DNA of 64,000 bases. Origin: Litoditis marina (Eukaryota; Nematoda; Chromadorea; Rhabditida; Rhabditidae). The DNA lies in contig OZ038437.1 in NCBI GenBank assembly GCA_964036275.1, positions 16,896,090 through 16,960,089 on the forward strand, given 5' to 3'. Below the pieces are notes generated by a model. The model was given only the letters and a program-made list of their open reading frames with translations. It was not told where the DNA came from and searched no databases. Below are positions 38,530 through 51,320 of the stretch, piece by piece. A program made the position numbers and the translations under genes. Positions within the stretch are counted from its first letter, which is position 1. Each line of letters begins with the position of its first letter.

Positions 38530-41500
38530 ATGGCGTCGCAAAAAATCACGTTTTTCCACGTGAAAAGTCGGATGACTCCAAATTCGAGTGAAATAGCTTC
38601 TAATCGTATGTTAGCTGAATATTTAACTCTTTCAAATGTAATTTTCGGAAAGGTTGACATTTTGGCCCATGTTCAAGTTTGCGACGCCATGGCGTCGCAA
38701 ACAATCACGTTTTTCCACGTGAAAAGTCGGATGACTCCAAATTCGATTGAAATAGCTTCTAATCGTATGTTAGCTGAATATTTAACTCTTTCAAATGTAA
38801 TTTTCGGGAAGGTTGACGTTTTGGCCCATGTTCAAGTTTGCGACGCCATGGCGTCGCAAAAAATCACGTTTTTCCACGTGAAAAGTCGGATGACTCCAAA
38901 TTCGATTGAAATAGCTTCTAATCGTATGTTAGCTGAATATTTAACTCTTTCAAATGTAATTTTCGGAAAGGTTGACATTTTGGCCCATGTTCAAGTTTGC
39001 GACGCCATGGCGTCGCAAAAAATCACGTTTTCCCACGTGAAAAGTCGGATGACTCCAAATTCGATTGAAATAACTTCTAATCGTATGTGAGCTGAACATT
39101 CAACTCTTTCAAACGTAATTTTCGACAAGGTTGACATTTTGGCCCATGTTCAAGTTTGCGATGCCACGGCGTCGCAAAAAATCACGTTTTTCCACGTGAA
39201 AAGTCGGATGACTCCAAATTCGAGTGAAATAGCTTCTAATCGTATGTTAGCTGAATATTTAACTCTTTCAAATGTAATTTTCGGAAAGGTTGACATTTTG
39301 GCCCATGTTCAAGTTTGCGGCGCCATGGCGTCGCAAAAAATCACGTTTTTCCACGTGAAAAGTCGGATGGCTCCAAATTCGATTGAAATAGCTTCTAATC
39401 GTATGTTAGCTGAATATTTAACTCTTTCAAATGTAATTTTCGGGAAGGTTGACGTTTTGGCCCATGTTCAATTTTGCGACGCCATGGCGTCGCAAAAAAT
39501 CACGTTTTTCCACGTGAAATGTCGGATGACTCCAAATTCGATTGAAATAGCTTCTAATCGTATGTGAGCTGAACATTCAACTCTTTCAAACGTAATTTTC
39601 GACAAGGTTGACATTTTGGCCCATGTTCAAGTTTGCGATGCCACGGCGTCGCAAAAAATCACGTTTTTCCACGTGAAAAGTCGGATGACTCCAAATTCGA
39701 GTGAAATAGCTTCTAATCGTATGTTAGCTGAATATTTAACTCTTTCAAATGTAATTTTCGGAAAGGTTGACATTTTGGCCCATGTTCAAGTTTGCGACGC
39801 CATGGCGTCGCAAACAATCACGTTTTTCCACGTGAAAAGTCGGATGACTCCAAATTCGATTGAAATAGCTTCTAATCGTATGTGAGCTGAACATTCAACT
39901 CTTTCAAACGTAATTTTCGACAAGGTTGACATTTTGGCCCATGTTCAAGTTTGCGACGCCATGGCGTCGCAAACAATCACGTTTTTCCACGTGAAAAGTC
40001 GGATGACTCCAAATTCGATTGAAATAACTTCTAATCGTATGTGAGCTGAACATTCAACTCTTTCAAACGTAATTTTCGACAAGGTTGACATTTTGGCCCA
40101 TGTTCAAGTTTGCGATGCCACGGCGTCGCAAAAAATCACGTTTTTCCACGTGAAAAGTCGGATGACTCCAAATTCGATTGAAATAGCTTCTAATCGTATG
40201 TAAGCTGAATATTTAACTCTTTCAAATGTAATTTTCGGAAAGGTTGACATTTTGGCCCATGGTCAAGTTTGCGACGCCATGGCGTCGCAAAAAATCACGT
40301 TTTTCCACGTGAAAAGTCGGATGACTCCAAATTCGATTGAAATAGCTTCTAATCGTATGTTAGCTGAATATTTAACTCTTTCAAATGTAGTTTTCGGAAA
40401 GGTTGACATTTCGGCCCATGTTCAAGTTTGCGACGCCATGGCGTCGCAAAAAATCACGTTTTTCCACGTGAAAAGTCGGATGACTCCAAATTCGATTGAA
40501 ATAGCTTCTAATCGTATGTGAGCTGAACATTCAACTCTTTCAAACGTAATTTTCGAAAAGGTTGACATTTTGGCCCATGTTCAAGTTTGCGACGCCATGG
40601 CGTCGCAAAAAATCACGTTTTTCCACGTGAAAAGTCGGATGACTCCAAATTCGATTGAAATAGCTTCTAATCGTATGTGAGCTGAACATTCAACTCTTTC
40701 AAATGTAATTTTCGGAAAGGTTGACATTTTGGCCCATGTTCAAGTTTGCGACGCCATGGCGTCGCAAAAAATCACGTTTTTCCACGTGAAAAGTAGGATG
40801 ACTCCAAATTCGATTGAAATAGCTTCTAATCGTATGTGAGCTGAACATTCAACTCTTTCAAACGTAATTTTCGAAAAGGTTGACATGTTGGCCCATGTTC
40901 AAGTTTGCGACGCCATGGCGTCGCAAAAAATCACGTTTTTCCACGTGAAAAGTCGGATGACTCCAAATTCGATTGAAATAGCTTCTAATCGTATGTTAGC
41001 TGAATATTTAACTCTTTCAAATGTAATTTTCGGAAAGGTTGACATTTTGGCCCATGTTCAAGTTTGCGACGCCATGGCGTCGCAAAAAATCACGTTTTTC
41101 CACGTGAAAAGTAGGATGACTCCAAATTCGATTGAAATAGCTTCTAATCGTATGTGAGCTGAATATTCAACTCTTTCAAATGTAATTTTCGAAAAGGTTG
41201 ACATTTTGGCCCATGTTCAAGTTTGCGACGCCATGGCGTCGCAAAAAATCACGTTTTCCCACGTGAAAAGTCGGATGACTCCAAATTCGATTGAAATAAC
41301 TTCTAATCGTATGTGAGCTGAACATTCAACTCTTTCAAACGTAATTTTCGACAAGGTTGACATTTTGGCCCATGTTCAAGTTTGCGATGCCACGGCGTCG
41401 CAAAAAATCACGTTTTTCCACGTGAAAAGTCGGATGACTCCAAATTCGATTGAAATAGCTTCTAATCGTATGTTAGCTGAATATTTAACTCTTTCAAATG

Positions 41501-43140
41501 TAATTTTCGGAAAGGTTGACATTTTGGCCCATGTTCAAGTTTGCGACGCCATGGCGTCGCAAAAAATCACGTTTTTCCACGTGAAAAGTCGGATGACTCC
41601 AAATTCGATTGAAATAGCTTCTAATCGTATGTTAGCTGAATATTCAACTCTTTCAAATGTAATTTTCGGAAAGGTTGACGTTTTGGCCCATGTTCAAGTT
41701 TGCGACGCCATGGCGTCGCAAAAAATCACGTTTTTCCACGTGAAATGTCGGATGACTCCAAATTCGATTGAAATAGCTTCTAATCGTATGTGAGCTGAAC
41801 ATTCAACTCTTTCAAACGTAATTTTCGACAAGGTTGACATTTTGGCCCATGTTCAAGTTTGCGACGCCATGGCGTCGCAAAAAATCACGTTTTTCCACGT
41901 GAAAAGTCGGATGACTCCAAATTCGATTGAAATAGCTTTTAATCGTATGTGAGCTGAACATTCAACTCTTTCAAACGTAGTTTTCGAAAAGGTTGACATT
42001 TTGGCCCATGTTCAAGTTTGCGATGCCATGGCGTCGCAAAAAATCACGTTTTTCCATGTGAAAAGTCGGATGACTCCAAATTCGATTGAAATAGCTTCTA
42101 ATCGTATGTTAGCTGAATATTTAACTCTTTCAAATGTAATTTTCGGAAAGGTTGACATTTTGGCCCATGTTCAAGTTTGCGACGCCATGGCGTCGCAAAA
42201 AATCACGTTTTTCCACGTGAAAAGTAGGATGGTTCCAAATTCGATTGAAATAGCTTCTAATCGTATGTGAGCTGAATATTCAACTCTTTCAAATGTAATT
42301 TTCGAAAAGGTTGACATTTTGGCCCATGTTCAAGTTTGCGACGCCATGGCGTCGCAAAAAATCACGTTTTCCCACGTGAAAAGTCGGATGACTCCAAATT
42401 CGATTGAAATAACTTCTAATCGTATGTGAGCTGAACATTCAACTCTTTCAAACGTAATTTTCGACAAGGTTGACATTTTGGCCCATGTTCAAGTTTGCGA
42501 TGCCACGGCGTCGCAAAAAATCACGTTTTTCCACGTGAAAAGTCGGATGACTCCAAATTCGATTGAAATAGCTTCTAATCGTATGTTAGCTGAATATTTA
42601 ACTCTTTCAAATGTAATTTTCGGAAAGGTTGACATTTTGGCCCATGTTCAAGTTTGCGACGCCATGGCGTCGCAAAAAATCACGTTTTTCCACGTGAAAA
42701 GTCGGATGACTCCAAATTCGATTGAAATAGCTTCTAATCGTATGTTAGCTGAATATTCAACTCTTTCAAATGTAATTTTCGACAAGGTTGACATTTTGGC
42801 CCATGTTCAAGTTTGCGATGCCACGGCGTCGCAAAAAATCACGTTTTTCCACGTGAAAAGTCGGATGACTCCAAATTCGATTGAAATAGCTTCTAATCGT
42901 ATGTTAGCTGAATATTTAACTCTTTCAAATGTAATTTTCGGAAAGGTTGACATTTTGGCCCATGTTCAAGTTTGCGACGCCATGGCGTCGCAAAAAATCA
43001 CGTTTTTCCACGTGAAAAGTCGGATGACTCCAAATTCGATTGAAATAGCTTCTAATCGTATGTGAGCTAAACATTCAACTCTTTCAAACGTAATTTTCGA
43101 AAAGGTTGACATTTCGGCCCATGTTCAAGTTTGCGACGCC
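38530..43140 (+). repeat. 29-monomer (4.6-kb) duplication, copy 1
   Basis: 4611-bp block (29 x 159) whose rare variants recur in order in the next block: AATTCGAGTGAAAT, GTCGCAAACAATC, GCGGCGCCATGG with GGATGGCTCC, TTCAATTTTGCG, GAAATGTCGG, CCCATGGTCAAG, GACATGTTGG, TTTCCATGTG and GGATGGTTCC. A 1113-bp (7-monomer) sub-period is nested inside it (41365 to 42478). Confidence 0.9.
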
Positions 43141-46100
43141 ATGGCGTCGCAAAAAATCACGTTTTTCCACGTGAAAAGTCGGATGACTCCAAATTCGAGT
43201 GAAATAGCTTCTAATCGTATGTTAGCTGAATATTTAACTCTTTCAAATGTAATTTTCGGAAAGGTTGACATTTTGGCCCATGTTCAAGTTTGCGACGCCA
43301 TGGCGTCGCAAACAATCACGTTTTTCCACGTGAAAAGTCGGATGACTCCAAATTCGATTGAAATAGCTTCTAATCGTATGTTAGCTGAATATTTAACTCT
43401 TTCAAATGTAATTTTCTGGAAGGTTGACGTTTTGGCCCATGTTCAAGTTTGCGACGCCATGGCGTCGCAAAAAATCACGTTTTTCCACGTGAAAAGTCGG
43501 ATGACTCCAAATTCGATTGAAATAGCTTCTAATCGTATGTTAGCTGAATATTTAACTCTTTCAAATGTAATTTTCGGAAAGGTTGACATTTTGGCCCATG
43601 TTCAAGTTTGCGACGCCATGGCGTCGCAAAAAATCACGTTTTCCCACGTGAAAAGTCGGATGACTCCAAATTCGATTGAAATAACTTCTAATCGTATGTG
43701 AGCTGAACATTCAACTCTTTCAAACGTAATTTTCGACAAGGTTGACATTTTGGCCCATGTTCAAGTTTGCGATGCCACGGCGTCGCAAAAAATCACGTTT
43801 TTCCACGTGAAAAGTCGGATGACTCCAAATTCGAGTGAAATAGCTTCTAATCGTATGTTAGCTGAATATTTAACTCTTTCAAATGTAATTTTCGGAAAGG
43901 TTGACATTTTGGCCCATGTTCAAGTTTGCGGCGCCATGGCGTCGCAAAAAATCACGTTTTTCCACGTGAAAAGTCGGATGGCTCCAAATTCGATTGAAAT
44001 AGCTTCTAATCGTATGTTAGCTGAATATTTAACTCTTTCAAATGTAATTTTCGGGAAGGTTGACGTTTTGGCCCATGTTCAATTTTGCGACGCCATGGCG
44101 TCGCAAAAAATCACGTTTTTCCACGTGAAATGTCGGATGACTCCAAATTCGATTGAAATAGCTTCTAATCGTATGTGAGCTGAACATTCAACTCTTTCAA
44201 ACGTAATTTTCGACAAGGTTGACATTTTGGCCCATGTTCAAGTTTGCGATGCCACGGCGTCGCAAAAAATCACGTTTTTCCACGTGAAAAGTCGGATGAC
44301 TCCAAATTCGAGTGAAATAGCTTCTAATCGTATGTTAGCTGAATATTTAACTCTTTCAAATGTAATTTTCGGAAAGGTTGACATTTTGGCCCATGTTCAA
44401 GTTTGCGACGCCATGGCGTCGCAAACAATCACGTTTTTCCACGTGAAAAGTCGGATGACTCCAAATTCGATTGAAATAGCTTCTAATCGTATGTTAGCTG
44501 AATATTTAACTCTTTCAAATGTAATTTTCGGGAAGGTTGACGTTTTGGCCCATGTTCAAGTTTGCGACGCCATGGCGTCGCAAAAAATCACGTTTTTCCA
44601 CGTGAAAAGTCGGATGACTCCAAATTCGATTGAAATAGCTTCTAATCGTATGTTAGCTGAATATTTAACTCTTTCAAATGTAATTTTCGGAAAGGTTGAC
44701 ATTTTGGCCCATGTTCAAGTTTGCGACGCCATGGCGTCGCAAAAAATCACGTTTTCCCACGTGAAAAGTCGGATGACTCCAAATTCGATTGAAATAACTT
44801 CTAATCGTATGTGAGCTGAACATTCAACTCTTTCAAACGTAATTTTCGATAAGGTTGACATTTTGGCCCATGTTCAAGTTTGCGATGCCACGGCGTCGCA
44901 AAAAATCACGTTTTTCCACGTGAAAAGTCGGATGACTCCAAATTCGATTGAAATAGCTTCTAATCGTATGTAAGCTGAATATTTAACTCTTTCAAATGTA
45001 ATTTTCGGAAAGGTTGACATTTTGGCCCATGGTCAAGTTTGCGACGCCATGGCGTCGCAAAAAATCACGTTTTTCCACGTGAAAAGTCGGATGACTCCAA
45101 ATTCGATTGAAATAGCTTCTAATCGTATGTTAGCTGAATATTTAACTCTTTCAAATGTAGTTTTCGGAAAGGTTGACATTTCGGCCCATGTTCAAGTTTG
45201 CGACGCCATGGCGTCGCAAAAAATCACGTTTTTCCACGTGAAAAGTCGGATGACTCCAAATTCGATTGAAATAGCTTCTAATCGTATGTGAGCTGAACAT
45301 TCAACTCTTTCAAACGTAATTTTCGAAAAGGTTGACATTTCGGCCCATGTTCAAGTTTGCGACGCCATGGCGTCGCAAAAAATCACGTTTTTCCACGTGA
45401 AAAGTCGGATGACTCCAAATTCGATTGAAATAGCTTCTAATCGTATGTGAGCTGAACATTCAACTCTTTCAAATGTAATTTTCGGAAAGGTTGACATTTT
45501 GGCCCATGTTCAAGTTTGCGACGCCATGGCGTCGCAAAAAATCACGTTTTTCCACGTGAAAAGTAGGATGACTCCAAATTCGATTGAAATAGCTTCTAAT
45601 CGTATGTGAGCTGAACATTCAACTCTTTCAAACGTAATTTTCGAAAAGGTTGACATGTTGGCCCATGTTCAAGTTTGCGACGCCATGGCGTCGCAAAAAA
45701 TCACGTTTTTCCACGTGAAAAGTCGGATGACTCCAAATTCGATTGAAATAGCTTCTAATCGTATGTTAGCTGAATATTTAACTCTTTCAAATGTAATTTT
45801 CGGAAAGGTTGACATTTTGGCCCATGTTCAAGTTTGCGACGCCATGGCGTCGCAAAAAATCACGTTTTTCCACGTGAAAAGTAGGATGACTCCAAATTCG
45901 ATTGAAATAGCTTCTAATCGTATGTGAGCTGAATATTCAACTCTTTCAAATGTAATTTTCGAAAAGGTTGACATTTTGGCCCATGTTCAAGTTTGCGACG
46001 CCATGGCGTCGCAAAAAATCACGTTTTCCCACGTGAAAAGTCGGATGACTCCAAATTCGATTGAAATAACTTCTAATCGTATGTGAGCTGAACATTCAAC

Positions 46101-47910
46101 TCTTTCAAACGTAATTTTCGACAAGGTTGACATTTTGGCCCATGTTCAAGTTTGCGATGCCACGGCGTCGCAAAAAATCACGTTTTTCCACGTGAAAAGT
46201 CGGATGACTCCAAATTCGATTGAAATAGCTTCTAATCGTATGTTAGCTGAATATTTAACTCTTTCAAATGTAATTTTCGGAAAGGTTGACATTTTGGCCC
46301 ATGTTCAAGTTTGCGACGCCATGGCGTCGCAAAAAATCACGTTTTTCCACGTGAAAAGTCGGATGACTCCAAATTCGATTGAAATAGCTTCTAATCGTAT
46401 GTTAGCTGAATATTCAACTCTTTCAAATGTAATTTTCGGAAAGGTTGACGTTTTGGCCCATGTTCAAGTTTGCGACGCCATGGCGTCGCAAAAAATCACG
46501 TTTTTCCACGTGAAATGTCGGATGACTCCAAATTCGATTGAAATAGCTTCTAATCGTATGTGAGCTGAACATTCAACTCTTTCAAACGTAATTTTCGACA
46601 AGGTTGACATTTTGGCCCATGTTCAAGTTTGCGACGCCATGGCGTCGCAAAAAATCACGTTTTTCCACGTGAAAAGTCGGATGACTCCAAATTCGATTGA
46701 AATAGCTTTTAATCGTATGTGAGCTGAACATTCAACTCTTTCAAACGTAGTTTTCGAAAAGGTTGACATTTTGGCCCATGTTCAAGTTTGCGATGCCATG
46801 GCGTCGCAAAAAATCACGTTTTTCCATGTGAAAAGTCGGATGACTCCAAATTCGATTGAAATAGCTTCTAATCGTATGTTAGCTGAATATTTAACTCTTT
46901 CAAATGTAATTTTCGGAAAGGTTGACATTTTGGCCCATGTTCAAGTTTGCGACGCCATGGCGTCGCAAAAAATCACGTTTTTCCACGTGAAAAGTAGGAT
47001 GGTTCCAAATTCGATTGAAATAGCTTCTAATCGTATGTGAGCTGAATATTCAACTCTTTCAAATGTAATTTTCGAAAAGGTTGACATTTTGGCCCATGTT
47101 CAAGTTTGCGACGCCATGGCGTCGCAAAAAATCACGTTTTCCCACGTGAAAAGTCGGATGACTCCAAATTCGATTGAAATAACTTCTAATCGTATGTGAG
47201 CTGAACATTCAACTCTTTCAAACGTAATTTTCGACAAGGTTGACATTTTGGCCCATGTTCAAGTTTGCGATGCCACGGCGTCGCAAAAAATCACGTTTTT
47301 CCACGTGAAAAGTCGGATGACTCCAAATTCGATTGAAATAGCTTCTAATCGTATGTTAGCTGAATATTTAACTCTTTCAAATGTAATTTTCGGAAAGGTT
47401 GACATTTTGGCCCATGTTCAAGTTTGCGACGCCATGGCGTCGCAAAAAATCACGTTTTTCCACGTGAAAAGTCGGATGACTCCAAATTCGATTGAAATAG
47501 CTTCTAATCGTATGTTAGCTGAATATTCAACTCTTTCAAATGTAATTTTCGGAAAGGTTGACGTTTTGGCCCATGTTCAAGTTTGCGACGCCATGGCGTC
47601 GCAAAAAATCACGTTTTTCCACGTGAAATGTCGGATGACTCCAAATTCGATTGAAATAGCTTCTAATCGTATGTGAGCTGAACATTCAACTCTTTCAAAC
47701 GTAATTTTCGACAAGGTTGACATTTTGGCCCATGTTCAAGTTTGCGATGCCACGGCGTCGCAAAAAATCACGTTTTTCCACGTGAAAAGTCGGATGACTC
47801 CAAATTCGATTGAAATAGCTTCTAATCGTATGTTAGCTGAATATTTAACTCTTTCAAATGTAATTTTCGGAAAGGTTGACATTTTGGCCCATGTTCAAGT
47901 TTGCGACGCC
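43141..47910 (+). repeat. 30-monomer (4.8-kb) duplication, copy 2
   Basis: Second copy. The offset is 4611 bp up to about 44230 and 4770 bp after about 45020, so exactly one monomer was gained in between, where the GTCGCAAACAATC segment is longer. The nested 1113-bp sub-period recurs (46135 to 47248). TTTTCTGGAAGG near 43417 is a copy-specific change. Passage into the following mixed monomers is gradual. Confidence 0.88.
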
Positions 47911-48453
47911 ATGGCGTCGCAAAAAATCACGTTTTTCCACGTGAAAAGTCGGATGACTCCAAATTCGATTGAAATAGCTTCTAATCGTATGTTAGCTGAA
48001 TATTTAACTCTTTCAAATGTAATTTTCGGAAAGGTTGACATTTTGGCCCATGTTCAAGTTTCCGACGCCATGGCGTCGCAAAAAATCACGTTTTTCCACG
48101 TGAAAAGTAGGATGACTCCAAATTCGATTGAAATAGCTTCTAATCGTATGTGAGCTGAACATTCAACTCTTTCAAACGTAATTTTCGAAAAGGTTGACAT
48201 TTTGGCCCATGTTCAAGTTTGCGACGCCATGGCGTCGCAAAAAATCACGTTTTTCCACGTGAAAAGTCGGATGACTCCAAATTCGATTGAAATAGCTTCT
48301 AATCGTATGTTAGCTGAATATTTAACTCTTTCAAATGTAATTTTCGGAAAGGTTGACATTTTGGCCCATGTTCAAGTTTGCGACGCCTTGGCGTCGCAAA
48401 AAATCACGTTTTTCCACGTGAAAAGTCGGATGACTCCAAATTCGATTGAAATA

Positions 48454-49630
48454 GCTTCTAATCGTATGTGAGCTGAACATCCAACTCTTTCAAACGTAAT
48501 TTTTGAAAAGGTTGACATTTTGGCCCATGTTCAAGTTTGCGACGCCATGGCGTCGCAAAAAATCACGTTTTTCCACGTGAAAAGTCGGATGACTCCAAAT
48601 TCGATTGAAATAGCTTTTAATCGTATGTGAGCTGAACATTCAACTCTTTCAAACGTAGTTTTCGAAAAGGTTGACATTTTGGCCCATGTTCAAGTTTGCG
48701 ACGCCATGGCGTCGCAAAAAATCACGTTTTTCCACGTGAAAAGTCGGATGACTCCAAATTCGATTGCAATAGCTTCTAATCGTATGTGAGCTAAACATCC
48801 AACTCTTTCAAACGTAATTTTTGAAAAGGTTGACATTTTGGCCCATGTTCAAGTTTGCGACGCCATGGCGTCGCAAAAAATCACGTTTTTCCACGTGAAA
48901 AGTCGGATGACTCCAAATTCGATTGAAATAGCTTCTAATCGTATGTGAGCTGAACATCCAACTCTTTCAAACGTAATTTTTGAAAAGGTTGACATTTTGG
49001 CCCATGTTCAAGTTTGCGACGCCATGGCGTCGCAAAAAATCACGTTTTTCCACGTGAAAAGTCGGATGACTCCAAATTCGATTGCAATAGCTTCTAATCG
49101 TATGTGAGCTGAACATCCAACTCTTTCAAACGTAATTTTTGAAAAGGTTGACATTTTGGCCCATGTTCAAGTTTGCGACGCCATGGCGTCGCAAAAAATC
49201 ACGTTTTTCCACGTGAAAAGTCGGATGACTCCAAATTCGATTGCAATAGCTTCTAATCGTATGTGAGCTGAACATCCAACTCTTTCAAACGTAATTTTTG
49301 AAAAGGTTGACATTTTGGCCCATGTTCAAGTTTGCGACGCCATGGCGTCGCAAAAAATCACGTTTTTCCACGTGAAAAGTCGGATGACTCCAAATTCGAT
49401 TGCAATAGCTTCTAATCGTATGTGAGCTGAACATCCAACTCTTTCAAACGTAATTTTTGAAAAGGTTGACATTTTGGCCCATGTTCAAGTTTGCGACGCC
49501 ATGGCGTCGCAAAAAATCACGTTTTTCCACGTGAAAAGTCGGATGACTCCAAATTCGATTGAAATAGCTTTTAATCGTATGTGAGCTGAACATCCGACTC
49601 TTTCAAACGTAATTTTTGAAAAGGTTGACA
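48454..49630 (+). repeat. Homogeneous single-monomer run
   Basis: Monomers with AACATCCAACTC, GTAATTTTTGAAAAGG and often GATTGCAATAGC follow one another every 159 bp (CATCCAAC near 48478, 48795, 48954, 49113, 49272 and 49431; CATCCGAC near 49590). They are almost identical and close to the retrotransposon, indicating recent monomer-by-monomer amplification. The same CATCCAAC/TTTTTGAAAAGG variant is scattered in the right array. Confidence 0.85.
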
Positions 49631-49822
49631 TTTTGGCCCATGTTCAAGTTTGCGACGCCATGGCGTCGCAAAAAATCACGTTTTTCCACGTGAAAAGTCG
49701 GATGACTCCAAATTCAAGTGAAATAGCTTCTAATCGTTGTGAGCTGAACAATCAACTCTTTCAAACGTAATTTTCGAAAAGGTGGACATTTTGGCCCATG
49801 TTCAAGTTTGCGACGAGATGGC

Positions 49823-50058
49823 ACTTGTAAGTGGTAATGGGGAGAGAGAACACAGGAAGGTTTAGAATGTTTATTGGCAGGATCGCAGAGCTTATTTACG
49901 GCCACGTCGATGTACTTTATCATTGGAGCGGTTCTTCCTGGAAACGTCCTTTGCCGATCATGGAAACGCCTGTCTGGCTTTCCCTGTTGACGTGCAATGT
50001 CCTCTTCTTACTGTTCAGAAGGAGACGGACTATTTCATCATCTTGCCGTACCATAACT
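49823..50058 (-). repeat. 3' LTR
   Basis: 236 bp matching the 5' LTR except at 49896 (TATA box region) and 50010. It is preceded in element sense by a polypurine tract and followed by satellite. The pol reading frame runs 46 codons into it before its stop at 49920-49922. Confidence 0.93.
49870..49875 (-). terminator. Polyadenylation signal in the 3' LTR
   Basis: Element-sense AATAAA (plus-strand TTTATT), identical in the 5' LTR at 55092-55097. It is the only canonical signal noticed in the LTR and lies about 16 bp downstream of the TATA-like motif. Confidence 0.5.
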
Positions 50059-51320
50059 CCTCCCCTAGTGACGAAGTCACTAAAAGAGAAGCTGCTCTGA
50101 AAGTCCTGAAACATTAGTAAGGAGTTCGTCATTTTGCTACATCTCCTTAGCTCATCTTTTGTATGGGCAACATAGGAGTTCACTAAACAGTTACCTCTCC
50201 TGTTGGTTGCTTGAGAGAAGTTCGTTTCATCTCTATCTCTCCCCTCCCCAGATATGGAAGCGAAGTTCGAAAAGCTACCTCTTCTCTCCGTTGTCGTGGT
50301 GGTGGTGGCCAATTTTCCTGTGTATTTTTCATCAACCTCAAAACCACAATACAACTTCGAACATGAACTTTCGTCGGTCTTCAATTTTCCTTCTTTTTCC
50401 TCTAGGTAAGATTCTCCTTGGTCTAGTTCCTGTTCCACACACATTTCTGTTGCTGGAAAACTGCGCGTCTCTCCAACGCTCCAATCGACCACGTTGATTT
50501 CATTTACTTGAGCATGTTTTCTACCCGGTTCATACCGATCCGGTGCTCTCCTGTCACGAGTGGATCTACGCAACAATTGGGTAGGTTGCGCTTGCGCATC
50601 TTTCCGCTGTGTTGCCTTTTTGAGATTCTTCTTCTCCTTGGTAGGCTTCAGCACCATTCTCTCAAAATAGGAGTCTTCCAAATCCTCCCAGAAAACTACT
50701 TTTTTCTTCAGTTGATCAGCATGCGCTTTTCTCCTTCCAGTACCGAAATGTACATCATATGCTTTCGATCCGCATATTCCTGTTATTATTCCAGGAAGCC
50801 ATTTATCTCCATTTGGCTGATAGTTTCGCAGATAAACTTCTTGTCCTAGCTCGAATTTCTTCTCTCTTGTACCCTTATCATGATACTTTTTCATATCCTC
50901 CCTGTACTTGTTCATAGGGACAACCTTTTTCTCGGTTTTGAATACGTCGAGCGTAGTGCGCAGCTTTCTTCCCATCAATCCTTCTGCTGGGGATTTACCA
51001 GTCGCAGGATGGGGTGTAACTCTGTATTGGAAGAGTAGGTCGTTCACAGCTTCGTCGGTATTTTTACCAGATCTTCGACCTTTGTACAGTCCTTGTTTGA
51101 ACGTTTGTACGAATCTTTCCGCCTTCCCATTCGAATTCGGGTGATAAGGCGGAGTGAGAGTTACTTCAATGTTTCGTGATTTGCAGAATTCATGGAATTC
51201 TCTTAAAGCAAACTGCGGTCCATTATCGGAAACAGTTTCTTCCGGCAGACCATGCCTGGCGAACATTTCCTTGAGACGTTCAATCATTTTGGTGGTAGTA
51301 GTAGATTTCATTCGGCACAC
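49920..51320 (-). pseudogene. pol: Integrase core/C-terminus after the in-frame stop
   Basis: Same frame as the preceding segment, separated only by the TAA codon. 466 codons, starting with a GTG that is unlikely to be an initiator. It contains the remaining integrase catalytic residues: Asp in SDNGPQF (residue 32 here) and Glu in NGKAERF (residue 68), with the 35-residue spacing of D,D35E integrases. Then comes a basic C-terminal domain (GQEVYLRNYQPNGDKW, about 159-174) and an RRSTRDRR tail (about 227-240). About 220 further residues, rich in Thr/Ser and charged residues, show no recognised domain, no membrane segment and no zinc or chromodomain signature. They run over the polypurine tract into the 3' LTR and stop at 49920-49922. 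It is expressed only if the stop is read through. Stop codon identity is seen directly; loss of function is inference. Confidence 0.88.
50059..50066 (-). other. Polypurine tract
   Basis: Element-sense AGGGGAGG abutting AGTTAT, the first bases of the 3' LTR. This is the position and composition of the plus-strand primer of LTR elements. It lies inside the extended pol reading frame. Confidence 0.75.

Larger units (their letters stand above)
1..49822 (+). repeat. 159-bp satellite array, left part
   Basis: Uninterrupted head-to-tail tandem repeat with a period of 159 bp (for example TTTCAAATG recurs at 1 and 160). About 313 monomers, all in one orientation, interrupted only by a 160-bp fold-back insertion at 8212-8371. 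Five main monomer variants can be read from linked substitutions. A: TGAGCTGAACATTCAAC with CAAACGTAATTTTCGAAAAGG. B: TTAGCTGAATATTTAAC with TTTTCGGAAAGG. C: TGAGCTGAATATTCAAC with CAAATGTAATTTTCGAAAAGG. E: TATTTAAC with GTGATTTTCGGGAAGGTTGAAA. D: GACGAGATGG replacing GACGCCATGG, with CGTTGTGAG and an A7 run. Variants are ordered into higher-order repeats listed separately. No gene, RNA gene or unique sequence is seen here. Array edges lie outside the window. Role (centromeric, pericentromeric or telomeric) is inference. Confidence 0.98.

Noticed and set aside
4034..49500. Dozens of 60-195-codon open frames on both strands of the satellite
   Set aside because: They repeat with the 159-bp period, occur on both strands, begin and end at the same monomer positions, and exist because 159 is a multiple of three. 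No promoter, splice or codon-constraint evidence supports a gene.
1..49822. CRISPR-like array
   Set aside because: The whole 159-bp unit repeats without unique spacers and there are no cas genes; this is a eukaryotic satellite.
49920..50650. Envelope gene downstream of pol
   Set aside because: No signal peptide, hydrophobic fusion or membrane segment, and no separate frame; the stretch is continuous with the pol frame and hydrophilic.
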